From Saururus chinensis (Eukaryota > Streptophyta > Magnoliopsida > Piperales > Saururaceae), in assembly GCA_035235625.1 (NCBI GenBank), contig CP141145.1, positions 27,840,563 through 27,904,562 of the forward strand: DNA of 64,000 nt, given 5' to 3'. A program made the position numbers and the translations under genes. A model generated the notes under the pieces. It saw only the letters and a list, made by a program, of their open reading frames with translations. It had not been told where the DNA came from and ran no database searches. Position 1 is the first letter of the stretch; every line of letters begins with the position of its first letter. This document shows positions 35,560-47,227 of the stretch, in pieces.

Positions 35560-37850
35560 TCCATGCTTGGATGTTAAGTAACGATCCGATTGCATGATGT
35601 GCGTGTAAGCATGATTGTATGGTATGATTGATATGCATGAGATGTATGCATGTTTTATGGATGTGGATTATATATGCGCTGGCGATGGCTAGCAAATATG
35701 TCAGTATGCTATGTATGGGTTATGCACGTGCTAGTGATGGCTAGCGTGCATGTTTGAAGTATGTATGAATGTGTGTGTGCACGTGCTAGAGATGACCAGC
35801 GTGTACGTTTGATGTATGCATGTGCTAGTGATGGCTAGCATGCATGTTTGACGTGTGGATGCATGTGCTAGTGATGGCTAGCATGCATGTTTGTAAGTTA
35901 TGTATGTATGGCCGTATGTGTATGTTGTACGTATGTGTGAGACATACGTATGTATGATGGCTTTTGCCTATGCTTTGGATGTGCGTATGTGTTTGTGGGC
36001 AGAGGTATGGGCGATGGACAGTAAGAGGTGACAAAAGCTCTGTCTGAATTTGGATGCGGTTGTGTAAGCGTATGACAGAGGATATGAGTATGACGGGCAA
36101 GGATTAGAATGGATCAGTTTGGGGTGGATTGTATGTTGGGCATTTGTCAGACAGTAAGAGTGTTCATAATTGTACAAGCATAACGTACAGATTATGAAGT
36201 GAAAAGTAAGTATAATAAGTGAGATATAAGTAAGAGGGCGACAACTGGGTTGGCTCTGAGGAGCGTTATTTGAGGATGTCAGTGTAAGAGGTTTTGGCCA
36301 TAAGATGGATGGCGAAGTGTAAGACTGTAAGGGTTTGTTGTACGGTGAGTTTTGTCCATGATGTGGACGGGTAAGTGAAGTCTGCTGCCTTGACGAACTG
36401 GGGTTTCGATCGGGCTCAGCTTCGGTGTGATCAGTCGAGGACTGTGAGTTTGTGTGGCATAATTGTACCGCATAATATACTTAATTCAAACTGGAATTAT
36501 AAGCACAGCTAATGATAGCGTTGTGAGTTTGAGACCTGAGGGTTCGACGGATTAAGTTCCGTGTTTGAGCTGGCCGCTGATGAGTTGGCCGAGCATTTAT
36601 CATGTCTTGCCATGGTGTTTATCCTGCGGGATGTTGTCTGTGTGCTATGTAGAGCACCGGACGTCTGATGCTCTGCTGAGAGCGACGTCGTTTTGATTTG
36701 GTCTGCGTGCTGTATAAGCCCAGACGTTTGATGCCTACGTTGAGAGCGATGTACGTTTCGACTTTGTACGCGTCTTTGTATGAAGCCCGGATGTACGATG
36801 CTCTGAGAGCGACGTATGTTTCTGATTTGGTCTGTGTGCTGTGTAAGCCCAGACGTTTGATGCTCTGTTGAGAGCGTTGTATGTTTCTGCCCAAGAGTGG
36901 CACTGTACGTTTCTGCCCAAGTGGCACTGTATGTTTTCTGCCCAAGAGTGGCATTGGCACTATAAGACCCATTATGGTGGGCAATTCTCTGGTACTATAA
37001 GACCCATTATGGTGGGCAATTCTCTGGCACTATAAGACCCATTATGGTGGGCAACTGTATGACCCCTTATGTGTGGGTGTTTATGTTTGCGCGCTCAGGT
37101 AAGTAGTATCATGGATCTACTCTTACTGTTTGATCGAAAGTGCCCCATGAGCATTGGTGTGCCTTACCTTCGGAAAAGTCCATGGCGTCTAGTCACTCCC
37201 CGGAGGTTAAGGTGTTGCCCCAGTGGCATTCTTTTCCATTTCGACGCTGGAGCTTATTGGTTGTAATGAGCTTCAGTGGTCGTTGATATGTGTACGATTG
37301 TGAGTACGATTGTATGAGTGTGAGTACGACTGTATGTGTATGAGCAGGACTGTAAGTGTATGAGTATGAGTAAGACTGTAAGCGTATGAGTATGAGTAAG
37401 ACTGTAAGCGTATGAGTATGAGTAAGACTGTAAGCGTATGAGTATGAGCACGACTGTAAGAGTATGAGTACGATTGTGAGAATATGGTTCTGAGTAAGAC
37501 AGTAAGTATGATTTTGTGCGGTATGCGAGTAAGGTCGTACGAGTCTGATTGTACGAGTAAGGTCGTACATGTATGGGTAAGCTGTATGAGTGAGCATACG
37601 ATTGTACGAGTAAGATCGTACAAGTATGCGTATGTTGTATGAGTATGCGTACGGTGGTACGAGTAAATTGTATGACCCTGGATAAGGGTGTTTGTGTAAG
37701 TTGTTTGGATAGTATGATTTTGGCACGATGGTGCCTTTGGTATGATTCTGGCACGATGGTGCCTTCGGTATGATTCTGGCACGATGATGCCTTGATATGA
37801 TTTTGGCACGGTGGTGCATTTGGTATGTCTTTGGCACGATAGTGCATTTA
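35560..37850. repeat. Cluster of distinct tandem repeats inside the solo LTR
   Basis: Several arrays follow one another. GCTAGTGATGGCTAGCATGC-type units lie at about 35720-35895. Units with GCCCAGACGTTTGATGCTCTG lie at about 36650-36900. A CACTATAAGACCCATTATGG unit is repeated three times at about 36958-37050. Units of GTATGAGTATGAGTAAGACT type lie at about 37300-37640. Units of about 28 bp with ATGATTCTGGCACGATGGTG lie at about 37705-37850. Confidence 0.85.
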
Positions 37851-37978
37851 GTATGATCGTATGCGTATGTGCACGATATGATTATTATGCTTCTGCTTCA
37901 TGTTGAGTTGCATGACGCATGCATTTCTGAACTTATGGAGTTCACCGTTTGGGATTTCCCCTACTGGGTATTTTCCTA

Positions 37979-37996
37979 CTGAGTATGAAAATACTC
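37979..37996 (+). other. Hairpin TGAGTAT-GAAA-ATACTCA in the LTR
   Basis: A 7-bp stem closes a GAAA loop and is followed by CCC. The same structure with different stem or loop bases occurs, in the opposite orientation, at 20939-20956 and 21857-21874 in two other LTRs. It may be an RNA element of the LTR transcript. Confidence 0.55.
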
Positions 37997-38461
37997 ACCC
38001 TACTACTTTTAGCCCCGTTGTACGGGAGGTTTTGCAGGTTGTGCGGAGAGCTCCTGGAGATGGACGCTCGTTTCAGCGGTGGATTGATTCCCGTTGACTC
38101 AGGTATCAGCTTGACTCTCTGCGAGTTTATTTGTGCCACGATTTCCTGTATTGGGTGAGATGAGACATCATGGTGTTTATCTGGACTTTCATTTGGATCA
38201 GTTAGTGGACTGTTAGGGGACTTGTACTTAGGGATGCCCGGGAGTGATTTGTATTTAAAAGTCTATGATCATAGCAGAATTTATTCGTACATGTGTTTTC
38301 GAGTAGCGCCTGAGGATATTTGCTTTGACAGTACAATGTTTAACCGTATGATGTTTTAAATCATAAACAGGTTTTGATTTTATCGTTTTGACTCCGATTT
38401 ATGGAAAAAAAAAATTTCTATGAGTTTTGAGAAAAAGGGATGAAAAATCTCGGGCGTTACA

Positions 38462-39322
38462 GTTATGCCCTTTCGGGCTAACCAACCCCCCTAGCACATT
38501 TATGAGACTAATGACCCAGGTTCTCAAGCCATTTCTAGGAAGGTTTATTGTCATATATTTTGACGATATTTTGGTATATAGCTCTAATGTAAAGCAACAT
38601 TTTGCAACATTTGACTGAGGTGTTTGAGACCTTGCAACAACATTCATTGCTCATTAACCTCAAGAAGTGTACCTTTGCCACTGACCAGCTAGTGTTCTTG
38701 GGATATGTCATTAGCTCTTAAGGAATTTAGGTGGATCAAAGCAAAATTAAATCTATCCAAGACTGGCCAACCCTGAAATCAGCAAGCGAGGTATGAAGCT
38801 TTCATGGACTTGCAACTTTTACAGGAGATTTGTTCATAATTTCAGTTCTATAGCTAGTCCCTTGACTGAATGTTTAAAGAAAGATAAATTTGTGTCGACT
38901 AAAGATACTCAATGCAATTTTTAGCTACTTAAAAGCAATTTGATTGCTGCCCCTGTTTTGGCTTTACCGGACTTCAATAAAGTCTTTGAGGTTGAATGTG
39001 ATTCATTAGGGTGGGAATAGGGGATGTGTTATCTCAAGAAGGACGACCTATAGCCTATTTCAGCAAGAAAATATTAAAAGCTAGAAGAAAGTGGTCGGCC
39101 TACAAGCTGGAACTTTTTGCTTTGGTGCAATCCCTAAAGCATTGGAGACACTATCTAGTTTTTAAAGGGTTCATTTTACACACTAATCATGATTCTCTTA
39201 AGCATCTGAATAGCCAAAACAAGTTGGATAGGCTACATGCTCGATGGTCACTCAAATCCAAGAGTATACATTTGTTATTCAACATAAATCGGGCAAGCTA
39301 TACCAAGCAACTGATGCATTGA
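38462..39322 (+). pseudogene. Reverse transcriptase (C-terminal half) and RNase H remnants
   Basis: After the solo LTR the RT resumes with MPF, then STFMRLM and the catalytic YFDDILVYS. Frameshifts and stops follow near 38615. The RNase H part is seen at 39011-39300, with VLSQEGRPIAYFSKKI and LKHWRHYLVFKGF, but has TNH where TDH is usual, so a catalytic Asp is lost. Confidence 0.85.
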
Positions 39323-39439
39323 GCCGAAGGGGGACACTCTTGACAACTATGAAGAATGAAGTCTTTGGACTGCCTATGAGACTTATATACTGAAGATAAG
39401 GATTTCAAGATAAATGGAGAGTCTGCCTTGACAGTTCTG

Positions 39440-40607
39440 TCCCACAGCAAAAATTTCATTTGATTGATGAATTTTTATATAGAGGAAATCAACTTTGTAT
39501 CCTTGAGAGTTCGCTATGTCAACAATTAACTAGAGAACTACACCATGGTGGACTATCTGGCCATTTCAGCAAGGACAAAACTAAAGTACTTGTGAAGGAA
39601 AGGTATTATAGGCCGTCTATCAAAAGAGATGTTAGAAAAGTTATTAAGCATTGTTATGTCTGTCAGCAAGCCAAAGGTCATGTACAGAACACTGGTTTGT
39701 ATTCCCCTTTACCTGTTCCCAATCAACCTTGGGATGACATCTCCATGGACTTTGTCCTAGGATTGCCAAGGACATAGAGGGGCATTGACTCAATCTTTGT
39801 AGTTGTGGACCGCTTCTCCAAAATGGCGCACTTTTTGCCATGCAAGAAAACTATAGATGCAACACATGTAGCCATGATCTTTTTCAAAGACATCATCAGA
39901 TTACATGGACTGCCCAAAACTATTACTTCTGATAGAGATCCAAATTCTTAAGCCACTTTTGGTTGACTATGTGGAAATGATTAGGAACTGCTATTCAATT
40001 TAGTAGCACATGTCACCCACAAATAGATAGGCATACAGAAGTTGTGAACAAGTCACTTGGTAATTTATTGCGGTGTATCTTAGGCTCAACTCCAAAACAG
40101 TGGGATTTAGCAGTACCTCAAGTAGAATTCGCTTATAACTTCTCAGTTAATAGATCAATAGGTCGGTCCCCCTTTCAAGTTGTGTATGGTTTCAACCCCA
40201 GACACACACTGGATTTGATGGTGCATCCTAAACATGTAGGAGAACATCTTAATGCATTACATACAGTGAACAAATTTTATGCTATTGATCAAGAAGTTTG
40301 TCACCAGCTGGAAGGGTCCAATAGCCGTTACAAAGCTACGACAGATAGAAAGTGAAGAGAGCTAATATTTGAAGAAGGGGATCTTGCCATGGTTTACCTA
40401 CGAAAGGAATGGCTCCCTTCAGGTCAATTTACTAAATTAACTCAGAAGAAAGTGGGTCCATATAGTATCCTACAAAAGATTAACAACAACGCGTATATTG
40501 TTGATCTTCCCCCACATTTGACTATTTCTAAGACTTTCAATGTGTCAGATTTATATCCATATTTTGGGGAAGAAGAATTGACCATTGTAAGACAAGCTAC
40601 CCCTTAA
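39440..40607 (+). pseudogene. Integrase remnant with chromovirus-type C-terminus
   Basis: The HHCC zinc-binding part is visible (LHHGGLSGHF, then CYVCQQAKGH). The core has MDFVLGLPR, TSDRDPN and HTEVVNKSLGN, which carry the DD35E residues, but in more than one frame and with stops. The C-terminal part, VGPYSILQKINNNAYIVDLP, then FNVSDLYPY, is like that of chromoviruses. A chromodomain was not recognised. Confidence 0.85.
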
Positions 40608-40626
40608 GCTTGAGGTCAAGCTTCAG

Positions 40627-40639
40627 TGAGAAAGAGGAA
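40627..40639 (+). other. Polypurine tract
   Basis: GAGAAAGAGGAA lies just before the 3' LTR at 40642, as expected for the plus-strand priming site of the element. Confidence 0.65.
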
Positions 40640-40641
40640 TC

Positions 40642-41219
40642 TAATGCAGGTAGAATAAACAAGAGAACATAGGTCTCTTTTGCATTTATCAAACGTTGGT
40701 TTGTGGGGAGGGTAAACTTGTCTTTTCTCTTCTAGCAAATAGTTATTTTAGTTGGTTTAAATTAGAAGAGCTTGATATCAATAGAAGTAGGGAAAAAGCT
40801 GAAATAGAGCCTTGCTATCATCGGATGGTTTAGCATGTAGGGCGGAATGGGTTGATGATATAAATAGTTACAAAAGACTATTTACGGGGAGGTTGGAAAA
40901 ACCAACTGATGCAGGAATTCTTTGATATTTTGGGTGATTTGAGCTCGTGGATTCGAGTTGTTTATTTTTTATTCCGCTTCCTTACTTGATAGATGTAAAG
41001 TTTTGCATGATTCATTCAAGGCCTTGTGGATTCAGGTTGATGTAATGGAAATTGCAAGATTGAACTTCTATAAAAGCATAGTTTGTTCTATGTCAATTTC
41101 TTGATATCAGTTGGAAAATGTTTATTGGAATTACTATCTTTGAAGCTTGATATTTCTACTTCTCTCTTGTCTCTATTTTAAATGATCTATTTGCAGTTGG
41201 AGTTCAAGGGGGTGCACCA
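40642..41219 (+). repeat. 3' LTR of the chromovirus
   Basis: It is a complete 578-bp LTR from TAATGCAGG (the normal TG has become TA) to GGTGCACCA. It pairs with the interrupted 5' LTR and is followed by the CTTCC target duplication. Confidence 0.88.
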
Positions 41220-42205
41220 CTTCCTCTAGCCTGAAAGCTACAGACAGAGCAACCCCTTCTCCCGGGTCATTTCTCCCCTTTAGAGTAACTAACTCGAAAA
41301 ATGAACCCCTCTATGACGTAGAGCGCCCTCAAGTTAGCAACGAATGACTTTTGAAAGGAAGAAATCAGATGAGAAACAACTCAAAATGGGCATTTAAAGT
41401 TTACAAACGGGCATAGGTGAGAAAAAGAAGAAGAGATAAAAATGATGAACGAGACGCTTCCCATTCCCCTCCCCTTTTATAAACCCGATGAGCTGTTGGA
41501 TGGCAGGAGCATGGCATGCTCCTTCAGCATGGGCTAGCCACAAGCTCGCCTATTTCTTGCACAACCGCAATGCGGCAGTTCACCTGCCACGATACGTTTG
41601 CGTCAACTCATGCTAACGCCATGACCCAATTAATTAAAAGAATTTTTTTTATTTTTAAAATTTTATTTTTAAATCCAAACAAAATTTAAAATTTCAAATG
41701 GTTGTAACTCCTTACCTTGAACTCAGAATTGCTGGTTTTTGGTACTATTGAACTCGTATCGACGAGCCCTTCAAAACAAAACCACACAAGGATATGTTCT
41801 TTCGCTAATTTAAAGTAGGCCCTGCCTACAACACGCTTCTCAAGGCCATGGCCTACTATCTCGGTATCCGATTGACACATTCTTAGCCTCGATATGTTTA
41901 TCTCTCTTAGCCTTATCAAATACCTTAAGGCTCATTCGAACGAATCACACTCAAAATAGTTCAATTTTTAAAAAACCATTGTTGGGCCTTAAAACTCGTT
42001 AATGAGCCTAATTGTTCAAATTTCAAAACATTAAAATTCTGAGACATTACAGAAATTTTGTTTGGTCTTTGTAGTTTACAGACTTTCTCCTTGATGAAGT
42101 AAATGTCAAATAGTTGAAGTAACCTATTGACCTAAATGTAAGACCTAGGTATCAAATGTTAAAAAAATTATTATTAATTAATACCCATATATTCATATGC
42201 TTTAG

Positions 42206-42208
<3 letters not shown>

Positions 42209-42295
<87 letters not shown>

Positions 42296-42296
42296 T
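42209..42296. repeat. TA dinucleotide microsatellite, about 85 bp
   Basis: This is an alternating TA run with one AA slip near its right end. It directly abuts the GAGCTCGAGC-rich element that follows. Confidence 0.93.
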
Positions 42297-42470
42297 GAAG
42301 TTGAGCCCAAGTCGAGCTTGTGCTTGTGACATATAATGAAGTTCGAGTTCAAGCTTCAAAATTTCACTTCAAGCTGAGTTCGAGCTTAATTGAGCTTCGA
42401 GACAAGCTCGAACTGGGCTTGATCAATTTGAGCTCGGCTTGGCTTGGCTCGATTTGTTAACACCCCTAAC
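42297..42470. mobile_element. GAGCTCGAGC-rich element fragment
   Basis: It is dense in GAGCTTG, GAGTTCGAGCTT and CTCGGCTTGGCTTGGCTCG words and ends TTAACACCCCTAAC, the border also seen in reduced form at about 18925. It is probably a fragment of the same family as 18420-18930. Confidence 0.5.
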
Positions 42471-43633
42471 TCCAACATTTGATTGAACTGGGAAAGTGAA
42501 TCTCCCTCTTATCACCTTCTCTATCTAATCAAATATTAGAGTAGGCTTTATAGAGAAAGTGGAATCGGAATATCAACTTCATTTTTTCATATTAGCCTTC
42601 TCACAATATAGTGGATAAAGTGAAAAGGATTAATGGAAAGTGCAAACAGATTAATTAATTAGGTTCCTCAAATATTTTTTTAAAATCAAGCTATTAATAC
42701 ATGACTTAGGGATTATTTAAGTAAAAGATAATTATATTTCTGCAACAAAACTATGCACAAAAACTCACACACGAGTTTTAATTAAACTTAACAAATAGGC
42801 CCCACACAAAGTTTAAGGGCTCCAATCAAAATTGAAAATATCATTGTCCTAAAGTAAATCATGTAATTTAAAAATTATATTTTGGCCCATGTCTAGGCGG
42901 TGATAATATTCCTAAGACAATGTTATAAAATTTATCCAAATTTTTTTGAAAAAAGTTAATATATATCCCGTACATGGGCAAACCTTAAAGAGTCGTACGG
43001 TTCTAAGTGAAGCATTTTACATGCTCTACTATGATAGTGAGTCAAGCGTAAAAAACACATAGAGAGCGACTATTTTTAAGATTGACAACACACATACTAA
43101 TGTATATTAATATAAATATTACTTATATTAATGTGTGTTAGCATATGTTATTTCTATTTTTAAAACGAATGTTCTCCGTGCGTTCTTGATGACGAGATCT
43201 TATAGTGCACATTATAACTTAAAGGGCGGGCAAGTAATTCAAATTTATTTGCCTCATTTTTAATGTCCACTGTCGGACCCGGTCTAACCGCCCGCACTGT
43301 GAGTCTGTGCATGCCGACGCACTTGAGCCGGGGCGAATTGCAACGGGTTCCTGGTTGGTCCACCTACTCTGCCAGACTAAACATGTTGGGCCTGGCCCAC
43401 ACGGTTTAGGTCCACCTCCACGGGCCGGAGCATCTTCTATCTGTCCTCCCTACCAACGCAACCGCTTTGTAGAAAGTAGAAACCGTCAACCACCGCCACC
43501 CCACCGGCACCACCCACAAGAAAAGAATCCCCTTTTTCTCCCCCAATCCTCTTCCGTCCAGATCCTAGCTGCGGTTCGGTGCGAGCTTGCATCTTCTGGA
43601 GCTCCGCCGCCGCCTACGCCTGCGCCGGAAGCC

Positions 43634-44008
43634 ATGCCGGCATCCCTCTCCCTCTCCCGCTCCCTCTTCTCCCTCCTCCTCCTCTTCCTCTGCTCCGCCA
43701 CGGTCCTCTCGGACCCCGATAGCCCCGCCATCCGCCTCCCCTCCGAGGCAGACCCACTCTGCCCCGGCACCCCACCTGCCTCCTGCCCCATCAACTGCTT
43801 CCGCCCCGCCCCCGTCTGCGGCGAGGACGGCGTCACCTACTGGTGCGGCTGCGCCGACGCCGCCTGCGCAGGCGCCCGCGTCGCCAAGCTGGGATTTTGC
43901 GAGGTCGGCAACGGAGGGAGCGCGCCCGTCTCCGGCCAGGCCCTCCTCCTGATTCACATCGTCTGGCTCATCGTCCTCGGATTCTCCGTCTTGTGCGGGT
44001 TCTTCTGA
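43634..44008 (+). CDS. Kazal-type serine protease inhibitor family protein, secreted
   Basis: This intronless gene of 124 residues belongs to the plant Kazal-like family (Arabidopsis At4g01575 and At3g61980 type). A clear signal peptide covers residues 1 to about 26. Eight cysteines (43, 51, 55, 62, 71, 73, 78, 89) surround the Kazal core VCGEDGVTYWCGC. Residues 101-124 form a hydrophobic tail (LLLIHIVWLIVLGFSVLCGFF) that could be a membrane anchor or a GPI-attachment signal. The protein would act outside the cell against serine proteases, but its target is unknown. The start is the ATG that opens the signal peptide. The longer in-frame ORF upstream has no such signal and lies in the 5' flank. 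Confidence 0.85.
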   Translation: MPASLSLSRSLFSLLLLFLCSATVLSDPDSPAIRLPSEADPLCPGTPPASCPINCFRPAPVCGEDGVTYWCGCADAACAGARVAKLGFCEVGNGGSAPVSGQALLLIHIVWLIVLGFSVLCGFF

Positions 44009-47000
44009 TCGAATCCGTGTCTACTACTTGCATTCTTTGATTGGTACTGAGACTAATCATTCATACATTCTTTTGGGTTAACTTCAACATTGGCTTGGAT
44101 TGGGTGTTTGTGTACTTGTTGTATTTTCTTTTGATGTTTGAAGAGGGGATTTCATCGGCTATTGTCGTATTGAGCTTTTTTATTCCCTTGAGTTACATGG
44201 ATTCTGATTCTTACTTCTGGAATTGACGTCAAATTGAACAGAGGGTTCCTTATTTTGTTCATCTATATTATTAAATTTTCTATGGAAAACAATATTATGC
44301 ATTGATGTTACATTACTTGAAAATTGTCAGGAAGATGAATTGTTTAGACCCATTTAGTGAATTCCTACTCTCACATATTCTGAAAACTTTGTCTAGGTAA
44401 AGAGTATTTGCTCTAATACCATCAATTTATTAGGGGTTCTGCATTTTGTAAACAGAAGAAATAGGATGCAGGAAGGATCCGTCTTTTGTTTACTATTTTT
44501 AAATTGGGCTGCCAGCATAATGCTTCAGTTTGTGATCATTAAAATGCCATTCCTTTTTGTAAGAATCAAGAGGGAATATTTCTCTTGTTAAATGGGAAAC
44601 ACAACACTTGTGCATCTGTTCACTTAAGGTTAAAATGTGTGAATTCCTATTGGGGAGTCTCATCCTTATTTTGTAAGCGGTTCCCTTGTTACCATTATGA
44701 GAATATAATTGAAGAAATTGAGCTTAATCAGATGCAAATTGTGATAGATTGCGACTTTGTAAATATCACATAGAGGTTAGTGAGAAGTGAAAGTGTTTCA
44801 TAGGTAAATGCAATTGACCAATTGTCACAGAAGAAGCATGTTCCTTACCCCTGGGAAACACTTTTTAGTTTTGCGTTCGCCTTACTCAGATATATAGAGC
44901 AATGTATATCATAGGTTTGTCATATGAATTTCACTCAGGGGCCATAAAAATCACTGCAAGTGTTCTTTATGACGAACTAGTTTCTTGTCTCACTAGCCTC
45001 TCCTAAGTTTTAGGCATGCCGTTTGCAGGTGATGTGATTTTCACAAACAAGGACTTTCTTTTTGTAAATATTTTAGCCACAAACTTCATCTTGATATTGC
45101 TTCTATTTCAATGTGGTTTTCTTTTTGAACATTTCATTCATAGCAGCTTTAAGCAAAACTAAAAAAGCTAAAAGTTAATCACGATTACAATGGCATATAT
45201 AACAGATGTGATCATCATCTTGGAGGAAGGGGAGGAATTGTAGAACGGGAATTGTGCACTGTGACTATAGCATTTTCTTCCTTTCTTGACCTCTCAGATT
45301 TCACAGACCATTTTCTTTAAAATTGAAATGAGCTTGTCCTGCTAGGCAAGTGGCCATTTCATGAATTCTTCCTTTTGATTGATTGAATGTTCTTGCATAT
45401 TCTACATATGTTTGAAACTAGAAGGAAGAAATCCATCTGCTTGTATGGTGCCTGTGCATTTTCTGTTGTCTTGAAATACTTGATTTTCTTTTTAGAACTC
45501 ATTGCTCATAGCAAAAAAACAAAAAATCCTGTGTATGCAGTTTATTTTAATTTTTTTTGGAGGGGGATTATTTGAAACAAATTGATTTTACAGTATTTAA
45601 ATATTTTAGAATAATAATACTAGCTTTCCTTATGCCTTGTGGAGTTAGTGATGAAAAAGTTTGGCTCACTGGGCCATCTTTGTTTGCATAATAGTTTGTC
45701 TGAAATCATTGTTTTACTACTCATGATTAATGAAAATTAGGGAATAGTGTATTTTAATTGCTTGTGGATAGGAGTCGCATAATAAAGGGTCCTCTATATG
45801 TGGTTATTATTTCATTAGCCTGTCAAAAGGTTGGAGTTCACATCAAGTGTGGGTGTTTTCTATTAATAATGAGGACTAAGAAATGAAATGATGCATCTGC
45901 GTTGCTTTAAATAGGGAAAATAATTGTTGTCTTTTTGAACGTAAACTGTGGGATATGCAAGTGAGGTATTCTACTTGACAATCACCACTTATAAGTAGTC
46001 TCTATGTTAACAAAGAAGAACCTAAATAATGAAGTACATTGGATTTTCTGAATTATGAATGTAGTATTAGCAAGGAAGCATGGATAGGGGACACAGGTAC
46101 AATATAAACACATGTACAATATGATATTGGTTTTAAAAAAAATCAAAATATGATATTGGGTGATATGTGTATTAATTTTTTTTTTAGATATTTTTTATGT
46201 ATATTTTGGGTTAGTTTTAAATATAAAAACAAATAATAAGCACATAAATTTAGCATACTCATACATTCACCTTTGTTCTCTCACCAATTATGGGAAAATA
46301 TCTTTTCAAACATATGTTCCTTTCGACAACAATTTTTCCATCCTTAATCCTTTACTCACTATAATAGCTAGATATTAATAAGAAACTTTAATATAAAGAT
46401 AATAAGAAAAAAAGAGTGAAAAAATTAACACTTTTTATTGATTTGTCAAACTTAGGATTTAATTAAAGGCCAAACAATGTTGTGCAACTTTTACCCCTAT
46501 CATGTATCACATTATAAAAGGACAGTGTTTCAATTTTTTCCTTACTCTCATCTCTAAATATTGTTTTCATACACCATATAAAGAATAGGTTTGTCTGTGT
46601 CAGCTCACCGAAGCAAATTGTTTTTTTTTCTACTAAACATATCCAATATGTAGCCTGGGTGGATCCCAAATGTATCTGGTATGTATCTGTTGTTTTGATA
46701 TTTCTGTTGGAGACTGATATGACACTTGGGCAGCCATATCCGCTGTGTATGTATATCCTATGCATGTGAGATACAGATATGACGCCCGAATTGGTGTATC
46801 TGTGCTTCATAAAGTATTAGTGTCTAGTGTTAAGGCTTGGTGTCGCGAGATGTTAGCATATGTTTTGAGAAATGGAAGTTCATATTCATCTATTATATCC
46901 TTTTCAGTTTGGTCACTGAAACAAGAGGACGGGCATATAGGTAAGCATTTCCAATTAAAAAGAGGACATACAATTGAGGCTTCAATGTTTGACATTTACA

Positions 47001-47227
47001 ATGAATACAATGATAGCGGATATTACAAGGAATTGCAGGGCATCTTTTCCCAATTGATGCTTTAAGTTCCCTGTATTAATTAGAATATAAATACAACTAT
47101 AATATTTAGAATAACAGTTGCAACTTATAAAAGTTTACAACTAATATTACACAAACAACCCAAGATACAAAGAAACAGTAAGGTAAACACTGGTGTTAAT
47201 ATCTGCCGCATTTTTTAGCTTTAGCAT
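44009..47227. other. Intergenic DNA between the Kazal gene and the Ca2+-ATPase gene
   Basis: It is AT-rich. Scattered open frames up to 115 codons, such as 46745-47065 (+), show no recognised domain. No transposon ends were recognised. It includes the 3' UTRs of both flanking genes, which converge here. Confidence 0.5.

Larger units (their letters stand above)
33478..38461 (+). mobile_element. 4984-bp solo LTR inserted in the reverse transcriptase gene
   Basis: It begins TGTAAGGTCCCTGATT and ends GGGCGTTACA, with the perfect target duplication GTTAT at 33473-33477 and 38462-38466. Removing it and one duplication copy rejoins the RT frame between EWLV and MPF. There is no gag or pol inside. 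Features include a very GC-rich segment (about 33800-34600), tandem repeats (35560-37850) and a short hairpin at 37979-37996. A 5-kb LTR fits the Tekay/Del type of chromovirus (inference). The open frames up to 286 residues in the GC-rich part match no family I know and are probably fortuitous. Confidence 0.85.
27144..41219 (+). mobile_element. Ty3/gypsy chromovirus-type retrotransposon with both LTRs, interrupted twice
   Basis: The perfect target duplication CTTCC lies at 27139-27143 and 41220-41224. The 5' LTR is 27144-27307 plus about 30663-31076. The 3' LTR is 40642-41219 (578 bp). In the first 164 aligned bases I counted about 11 differences by eye, so the insertion is old. A primer-binding site like that for initiator tRNA-Met (9 of 12 positions) follows at 31080-31091, and a purine tract (GAGAAAGAGGAA) precedes the 3' LTR. 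Gag, protease, RT, RNase H and integrase remnants are in the usual gypsy order. Without the two insertions the element is about 5.7 kb. The RT ([16 protein letters not shown]) and the end FNVSDLYPY point to the chromovirus CRM/Reina group (inference). It is defective, with many stops and frameshifts. Confidence 0.88.
20639..42051 (-). mobile_element. Old solo LTR (outermost shell of a nested block), minus orientation
   Basis: The element begins TGTTGTGCCCTAAC and ends GAGACATTACA, the TG...CA form of an LTR. Flanks are GGAAT (20634-20638) and GAAAT (42052-42056), a 5-bp target duplication with one mismatch. Its own sequence survives in three pieces (20639-21374, 26596-27143, 41225-42051), about 2.1 kb in all. 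The rest is later insertions. The orientation is inferred from the hairpin at 20939-20956 and from the end sequence, which resembles the starts of the other LTRs here when complemented. No internal retrotransposon genes belong to it. Confidence 0.6.
42057..43633. other. Intergenic DNA and 5' flank of the Kazal-type gene
   Basis: It holds the TA microsatellite (about 42209-42296) and a GAGCTCGAGC-rich piece (about 42297-42470). No gene is seen. GC content rises from about 43280 toward the Kazal gene. Confidence 0.5.

Noticed and set aside
37193-37847. ORFs rich in Tyr-Ser and His-Thr repeats on the minus strand
   Set aside because: They are translations of the tandem repeats in the LTR.
46745-47065. 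106-codon ORF on the plus strand
   Set aside because: It has no recognised domain, is AT-rich, and lies in intergenic DNA next to the Ca2+-ATPase 3' end.
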